DNA of 64,000 nucleotides. Source: Thalassospiraceae bacterium LMO-SO8. GTDB lineage: Bacteria; Pseudomonadota; Alphaproteobacteria; Rhodospirillales; Casp-alpha2. Below the pieces are notes generated by a model. It worked only from the letters and a program-made list of their open reading frames with translations. It ran no database searches and had not been told where the DNA came from. The translations under genes and the position numbers were made by a program. The DNA is taken from positions 3,158,001-3,222,000 of the forward strand of contig CP134226.1 of NCBI GenBank assembly GCA_031655335.1, given 5' to 3'. Positions 59,403-64,000 of the stretch are shown in pieces (position 1 is the stretch's first letter; the number at the start of each line of letters is the position of its first letter).

Positions 59403-60926
59403 ATGAACGACGACAGCCAGGCGGAAGAAGTTCGGCGGGTTCTGGAGCGCGCGCAGTTCTATCTGGAGTGCGGCCTGACGGCGGACGCGGTCCGCCATCT
59501 TGAGGACGCGCTGGCCCTGGCCCCCGGCGACGCGTCCGTTCGGGCCGCTCTCGCCCGTATCCGCCCGCAGCCGGCCAAACCGGGCCGGGTGTTCGACATC
59601 AAATCGCCCCCTCCGCCCGGTGCCGCCGCCGACGATCTGTCCGCTGCCTATGCCGCGGCCTATCGCGCCCGGAACTGGGCCGGGGCGGCCGATGCGGCGC
59701 GGACCCTGACCCAGGCCAGGCCGGACGATGCCCGGGCCTGGAACTCCCTGGCGGTGGTGGCACGCAGGCTCGGCAATTTTGAGATGGCCCTTGATGCTCA
59801 CGATCGGGCCGTCGCCTTGAGCTCGGCGGCGCCTGGGGCGGCTCTGGCCCGCGCCAAGACTCTGTGGGAAGCCGGACGCTTGGCAGAGGCCGACGCCGCC
59901 TACGGGGCGCAACTGTCGAAGTTGGACGAGGGCGGGGCACAGTATGCCGACACCAGAATGTCCCAAGGCATGATCCGCATGACCCTGGACGGTCCTGCCG
60001 CCGGGATCGAGGATTACGAGTGGCGCTGGCGCAGCGGGCAGATCGCGCTGCCCGAGGTGGGGCAACCTTATTGGGACGGCACGCCCCAGCCGGACAAGCG
60101 GATCCTGTTGTATGGCGAGCAGGGGTTCGGCGATGCCATCCAGTTCGCGCGCTATGTGCCGCTGATCGCGGCGCGCTGTGCCCGCGTGGTCATGCCCTGC
60201 AAGCCGGAGATCCGACGCCTGATGGAAACCCTTCCCGGCGCGCCCGAGGTCTGCGGCGAGAAGATTTCCCGGGACTCGTTCGACCTGTACGTTCCGGCCA
60301 TGTCCGCGATGCGGTTGCTGGGGGCGGACCTGGATGCCTTGCCCCGCGACGTGCCCTACCTGCGCGCGGCGGAGGACGACATCGCGCGCCTGCGCCCGCG
60401 GATCGAGGGCGGCGGAAGATTGCGCGTCGGTATTGCCTGGACCGGCAGCCCGACCAACGGCGGTGACTGGAAACGCGCCATCGATCCGGCCCTGTTCGAG
60501 GTGTTGGCCCGGGTGCCGGGCGTGACCCTCTACAGCTTGCAGAAGGCCCGGGACGATACACCGGAACCCTTCCGCCGATTGCCGGAAGGAACGGTCGATC
60601 TCGCCTCGATGCTGAACGACTTCGCCGACACGGCGGCGGCCATCGCCTGTCTCGATCTGGTGGTTTCGGCCGATACCTCCGTCGCCCATCTGGCGGGGGC
60701 GCTGGCGAAGCCGGTCTGGGTGATGCTGCCCAAGGTACCTGACTGGCGCTGGATGCTGGGCCGCGACGATAGCCCCTGGTACCCGACCATGCGGCTTTAC
60801 CGTCAGGACGCCTTCGGCGATTGGCCGGGCGTCATGGCGCGGGTGGCGTCGAATTTGGCGGGATTTGAGCCGAAAGCGCGGAAAAAGACCCGAGGGCTTA
60901 CTCGGCTGCTGCCCTGGCGCCGGTGA
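59403..60926 (+). CDS. TPR protein with glycosyltransferase-9-like C-terminal domain
   Basis: 507 aa. N-terminal TPR repeats ([60 protein letters not shown]) and a GT-B-like C-terminal half ([60 protein letters not shown]). Similar proteins accompany flagellin or surface glycan modification; target unknown. Its last 29 bases overlap trmFO convergently. Confidence 0.8.
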   Translation: MNDDSQAEEVRRVLERAQFYLECGLTADAVRHLEDALALAPGDASVRAALARIRPQPAKPGRVFDIKSPPPPGAAADDLSAAYAAAYRARNWAGAADAARTLTQARPDDARAWNSLAVVARRLGNFEMALDAHDRAVALSSAAPGAALARAKTLWEAGRLAEADAAYGAQLSKLDEGGAQYADTRMSQGMIRMTLDGPAAGIEDYEWRWRSGQIALPEVGQPYWDGTPQPDKRILLYGEQGFGDAIQFARYVPLIAARCARVVMPCKPEIRRLMETLPGAPEVCGEKISRDSFDLYVPAMSAMRLLGADLDALPRDVPYLRAAEDDIARLRPRIEGGGRLRVGIAWTGSPTNGGDWKRAIDPALFEVLARVPGVTLYSLQKARDDTPEPFRRLPEGTVDLASMLNDFADTAAAIACLDLVVSADTSVAHLAGALAKPVWVMLPKVPDWRWMLGRDDSPWYPTMRLYRQDAFGDWPGVMARVASNLAGFEPKARKKTRGLTRLLPWRR

Positions 60927-62277
60927 TCCAGGCGTCCAGGTCGGCGAGCGCCCGTTCGGACAGCTTGATCTTGCGGTCGCGGCCGCGTGGGCGTTGCTTT
61001 TTCGGCAGATCGTCGGTGTCCAGCGGCGGGAACAGGCCGAAATTGGCGTTCATCGGCTGGAAGGTATCGGCCTCGGCGCCGACGGTGATGTGGTTCAACA
61101 GCGCGCCGATGGAGGTCGTGGCCGGAGGCAGGGCGGGGGCCGCGCCCCGGTGGTCGGCGGCGGCAAAGCGCCCGGCCAACAGGCCGATGCCGGCGCTTTC
61201 CACGTAACCCTCGCAACCCGTGATCTGCCCGGCGAAGCGCAGGCGCGGCTGCGTCTTCAGGCGGAGCGCCGGATCCAGCAGCCGGGGTGAGTTGATGAAG
61301 GTGTTGCGGTGAATGCCGCCCAAACGCGCGAACTCGGCGTTTTCCAGCCCTGGGATGGTGCGGAACACGCGGATCTGCTCGCCGTAAGTCAGCTTGGTCT
61401 GGAACCCGACCATGTTGTAAAGCGTGCCCAGTGCGTTGTCCTGGCGCAGTTGGACCACGGCGGCTAGGCGGGTGTCGGGGGCGTTCGGGTTGGTCAGGCC
61501 GACGGGTTTCATGGGCCCGAAGGACAGGGTCTTGGGCCCCCGTTCGGCCATCACCTCGATGGGCAGGCAGCCCTCGAAATAGGGCGTGTCCTTTTCCCAG
61601 TCCTTGAACTGGTGTTTGTCGGCGGCCAGCAGGGCCTCGATGAAGGCGTCGTACTGGTCGTGGGTCATTGGCAGGTTGATGTAGTCCTTGCCGTCGCCCT
61701 TATCGTAGCGGCTCTGGAACCAGGCGATGTCGAAGTCGATCGACTCCTTGTGCACGATGGGCGCGATGGCGTCGAAGAAGGCCAACTGGTCCTGGCCCGT
61801 CAGGTCGCAGATCGCCTGCGACAACCCGGGCGAGGTGAGGGGGCCGGTGGCGATGATGACGCTCGACCAGTCCTCGGGCGGCAGGCCGTCGATCTCGCCG
61901 CGCTCGATCGTGACCAGGGGTTCGGCCTCGAGGGCGGCGGTCACGGCGGCGGCGAAACCGTCGCGGTCGACGGCCAGGGCCGCCCCCGCCGGCACGCGGT
62001 GGCGGTCCGCCATCTCGATGATCAGCGAGCCCAGCCGCCGCATTTCCTCGTGCAACAGGCCGACGGCGTTGGTCTCGTGATCGTCGGAGCGGAACGAGTT
62101 GGAACAGACCAGTTCGGCCAGGTCCTGGGTCTTGTGGGCGTCCGTCGCGCGCGTGGGGCGCATTTCGTGCAGGACCACGGGTACGCCGGCGCGGGCAAGC
62201 TGCCAGGCGGCTTCCGAGCCGGCCAGACCGCCGCCGATCACATGGACCGGAGCACCATTTTCAGGGGATGTCGTCAT
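60898..62277 (-). CDS. trmFO: Methylenetetrahydrofolate-tRNA-(uracil-54) methyltransferase
   Basis: 459 aa FAD enzyme. [20 protein letters not shown] (FAD GxGxxG), [33 protein letters not shown] (catalytic Cys region), [20 protein letters not shown] and [20 protein letters not shown] are diagnostic. Makes ribothymidine at position 54 of tRNAs using methylene-THF. Confidence 0.97.
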   Translation of the reverse strand: MTTSPENGAPVHVIGGGLAGSEAAWQLARAGVPVVLHEMRPTRATDAHKTQDLAELVCSNSFRSDDHETNAVGLLHEEMRRLGSLIIEMADRHRVPAGAALAVDRDGFAAAVTAALEAEPLVTIERGEIDGLPPEDWSSVIIATGPLTSPGLSQAICDLTGQDQLAFFDAIAPIVHKESIDFDIAWFQSRYDKGDGKDYINLPMTHDQYDAFIEALLAADKHQFKDWEKDTPYFEGCLPIEVMAERGPKTLSFGPMKPVGLTNPNAPDTRLAAVVQLRQDNALGTLYNMVGFQTKLTYGEQIRVFRTIPGLENAEFARLGGIHRNTFINSPRLLDPALRLKTQPRLRFAGQITGCEGYVESAGIGLLAGRFAAADHRGAAPALPPATTSIGALLNHITVGAEADTFQPMNANFGLFPPLDTDDLPKKQRPRGRDRKIKLSERALADLDAWITGARAAAE

Positions 62278-62437
62278 GGCCCCTAGATAGACGTAAAAGG
62301 CGGTAGGAGCAATCTTGGCGATGTGCCAATGTTACCGGCCATGACGGGCGTTTACCCTTCGTTTATCATGGATTTTCTATAGTTCCCGCGCCGGGGAGGC
62401 ACGGGCCGCCGCGCCGGACCAAGGGAGTAGGATACCT

Positions 62438-63823
62438 ATGTCGTTGCAGAAGACGCGGGATTTCGGCGACCACACGTGGAAGAAGCTGTCGCAGCAGGAA
62501 CTCGACGTGATTCTCGACAAGCACATGCTGTTCGCCAACGGCCGGACCGGCGGCGAGCGGGCGACGCTGTCCATGCACGATCTCAGCTATCTCGATCTGT
62601 CACGGCGCAACCTGGCGCGCATTGAATGCGCGGGCACCCTGTTCTGCCATTGCGACCTGTCGGATACCAATTTGGAAGGTGCGGTTCTGTTCGCCGCCGA
62701 CATGCGCTTCACCAACCTGAAACGCACGGTGTTGGACAAGGCGGATATCCGGGGTGCCTGCCTCGCCGGATCGAACCTTGAGGGGGCGTCGCTGGTCGAT
62801 GCCGACATGCGCGACGGCATCCTGTTGAAACCGCAGAAGGGCGGCGGCGACCTGATCCAGGTCGTCCACGAGGACGCCACCGGCGGCTTGGAAAAGGCCA
62901 ACCTGCGTGGCGCCAACATGACCGGGGCCAAGGTTTCCGATTCCATGATCGTGCAGACCGACATGACGGACTGCATCCTGCGCCATGCCAAATTCATCCG
63001 CACCAACCTGTCACTGTCGAACCTGACCGGCTGCGATCTGGAGGGCGCCGATTTCACCGATGCCAACTTGTCCGGCGCGATCTTCCATGGTGCTGTGTTC
63101 AACAACACCAACCTGTCCAACGCGGATCTGTCGGGGGCCGATCTTGTCGGTGCGATTTTCGACAACATGGATCTGACCAAGGTCAATCTCGACGTCGCTT
63201 ATCTGGCCAAGCGGATCGAGGACATGGACGTCAGCCTGCAGGAAGCGATCCTGATGCATGCGCGCTGGGTCGATTCCAACGGCTCTGAGGGCCAGCGGGC
63301 GGTGTTTTCCAAAACCGATCTGACGGACAAGGACTTGTCCGGGGTCAATCTGGCGGCGTCCGATTTTTCCTTCGCGATTTTGCAGCGCACCGATTTCTCG
63401 CGGTCCGAACTGTTGATGGCCGACCTGTCCTTCGCCGATCTGCGCAAGGCCAATCTGGCACGCTCGGACCTGCGCGGCGCGAAGCTGAGCCGCGCCAACC
63501 TGGCGGAGGCCAACATGGTTGGCGCGCTGTTGGGGGAAATCGTCATTTCGACCAAGGCCCAGGGCGGAAAGGTCCGCGCCAATCTGGACCACGCGATCCT
63601 GCGCGACGCCCAGATGAACGGCGTCGATCTGCGCAACGCGGATCTGGAATCGGCCGACCTGCGCGGCGCCGACCTGCGCGACGCCGATCTGCGCGGCGCC
63701 AGCCTGCTCGATGCGGATCTGACCAATGCCGACCTACGCGGCGCCAATCTGTCCGGCGCCGACAAGCGGGGGGCGGTGGGCCTGCCCAACGGCATGGCCC
63801 GCGATGACGACGTTATCGATTGA
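62438..63823 (+). CDS. Pentapeptide-repeat protein
   Basis: 461 aa. After about 45 unrelated N-terminal residues come many A(D/N)LxX repeats (for example ADLRGADLRDADLRGASLLD, ANLVG-type steps), broken by an insertion around residues 150-165 and another around 255-285 (EDMDVSLQEAILMHARWVDS). They form a right-handed quadrilateral beta-helix. Such proteins act as DNA mimics or scaffolds; function unknown. AGGA before ATG 62438; -10-like TATAGT at 62378. Confidence 0.85.
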   Translation: MSLQKTRDFGDHTWKKLSQQELDVILDKHMLFANGRTGGERATLSMHDLSYLDLSRRNLARIECAGTLFCHCDLSDTNLEGAVLFAADMRFTNLKRTVLDKADIRGACLAGSNLEGASLVDADMRDGILLKPQKGGGDLIQVVHEDATGGLEKANLRGANMTGAKVSDSMIVQTDMTDCILRHAKFIRTNLSLSNLTGCDLEGADFTDANLSGAIFHGAVFNNTNLSNADLSGADLVGAIFDNMDLTKVNLDVAYLAKRIEDMDVSLQEAILMHARWVDSNGSEGQRAVFSKTDLTDKDLSGVNLAASDFSFAILQRTDFSRSELLMADLSFADLRKANLARSDLRGAKLSRANLAEANMVGALLGEIVISTKAQGGKVRANLDHAILRDAQMNGVDLRNADLESADLRGADLRDADLRGASLLDADLTNADLRGANLSGADKRGAVGLPNGMARDDDVID

Positions 63824-63856
63824 TCCGTCCGCCGCAAGCCCGTAGGAATCACCCCC

Positions 63857-64000
63857 ATGGACTTTTCAAACATCCAGGTCGACGAACGCACGATGATGAG
63901 CCTGGTGCTCATCGTCATCGCCTTTTATGTCGGCCGTCAGTTGCCGCGTTGGATGGCGGGCGTGCCCTATGTGAAACCGGATGAGGCCAAGACGCAGCTT
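63857..64000 (+). CDS. Partial membrane-anchored protein at right edge
   Basis: 48 codons in the window, frame open at base 64000. A short N-terminus, one hydrophobic helix (MSLVLIVIAFYVGRQLPRWM), then YVKPDEAKTQL. AGGA precedes ATG 63857. Possibly a rhodanese-like or other membrane-anchored protein; too little is visible to assign. Confidence 0.5.
   Translation, partial: MDFSNIQVDERTMMSLVLIVIAFYVGRQLPRWMAGVPYVKPDEAKTQL

Overview
The window is 64 kb of GC-rich, densely coded bacterial chromosome. Gene content and order point to an alphaproteobacterium, most likely Rhodospirillales-like. The pointers are a PopZ (DUF2497) gene directly before valS, a Pcm-like gene before tolC, the run dgt / SPOR / nagZ / M50 protease / scpA / scpB / tatABC / serS / surE / pcm / nlpD, and yajC-secD-secF followed by homologues of two mitochondrial complex I assembly factors. 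I see no insertion sequence, prophage, CRISPR array or rRNA operon. One stretch (about 21.04-22.09 kb) is strikingly AT-rich and looks acquired.

Layout. 0-9.5 kb: a partial type I secretion ABC transporter, then a signalling block in which a PatZ-like protein acyltransferase lies between two class III adenylate cyclases (one CHASE2-type, one GAF-GAF-PAS-type); the second cyclase is translationally coupled to a repeat-built coiled-coil protein. 9.6-13 kb: dinB, a secreted HExxH protein, a BKACE-family enzyme and a tRNA-Cys/tRNA-Asn unit with a recognisable promoter and terminator. 13-21 kb: a Pcm-like methyltransferase, tolC, popZ, valS, a structured intergenic region, an MscS channel and a membrane coiled-coil protein. 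21-22 kb: the AT-rich insert with one gene, a DUF4062/TIR-like domain fused to an OST-HTH/LOTUS RNA-binding domain. This is the best candidate for an undescribed defence-type system. 22-29 kb: metabolic genes (class V aminotransferase, PilZ, ilvD, MetE-like, alcohol dehydrogenase, SAF-type oxidoreductase).

29-39.9 kb: an accessory region with three small PAS-type (PAS_5-like) proteins that share an 11-bp upstream motif, a TauD/GGCT pair, htpX behind a terminator-like leader hairpin, a YciI/WYL-regulator divergon with a palindromic operator candidate, a periplasmic metallo-beta-lactamase-fold hydrolase, tag, GFA, an NCS2 purine permease, xthA, erpA and a GlcG/HbpS protein. 39.9-51.3 kb: a long co-oriented housekeeping run (dgt to nlpD) for nucleotide pools, cell envelope, chromosome segregation, Tat export and protein repair, with many 4-bp start/stop overlaps. 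51.3-60.9 kb: a DUF815 ATPase, then yajC-secDF, NDUFAF3-like, an insertion of less conserved genes, NDUFAF6-like and a TPR/GT9-like protein. 60.9-64 kb: trmFO (minus), a pentapeptide-repeat protein and a partial membrane protein.

All domain assignments were made by reading motifs in the translated sequence; no database search was run. Starts were chosen by ribosome-binding sites and family length, and are flagged where uncertain.
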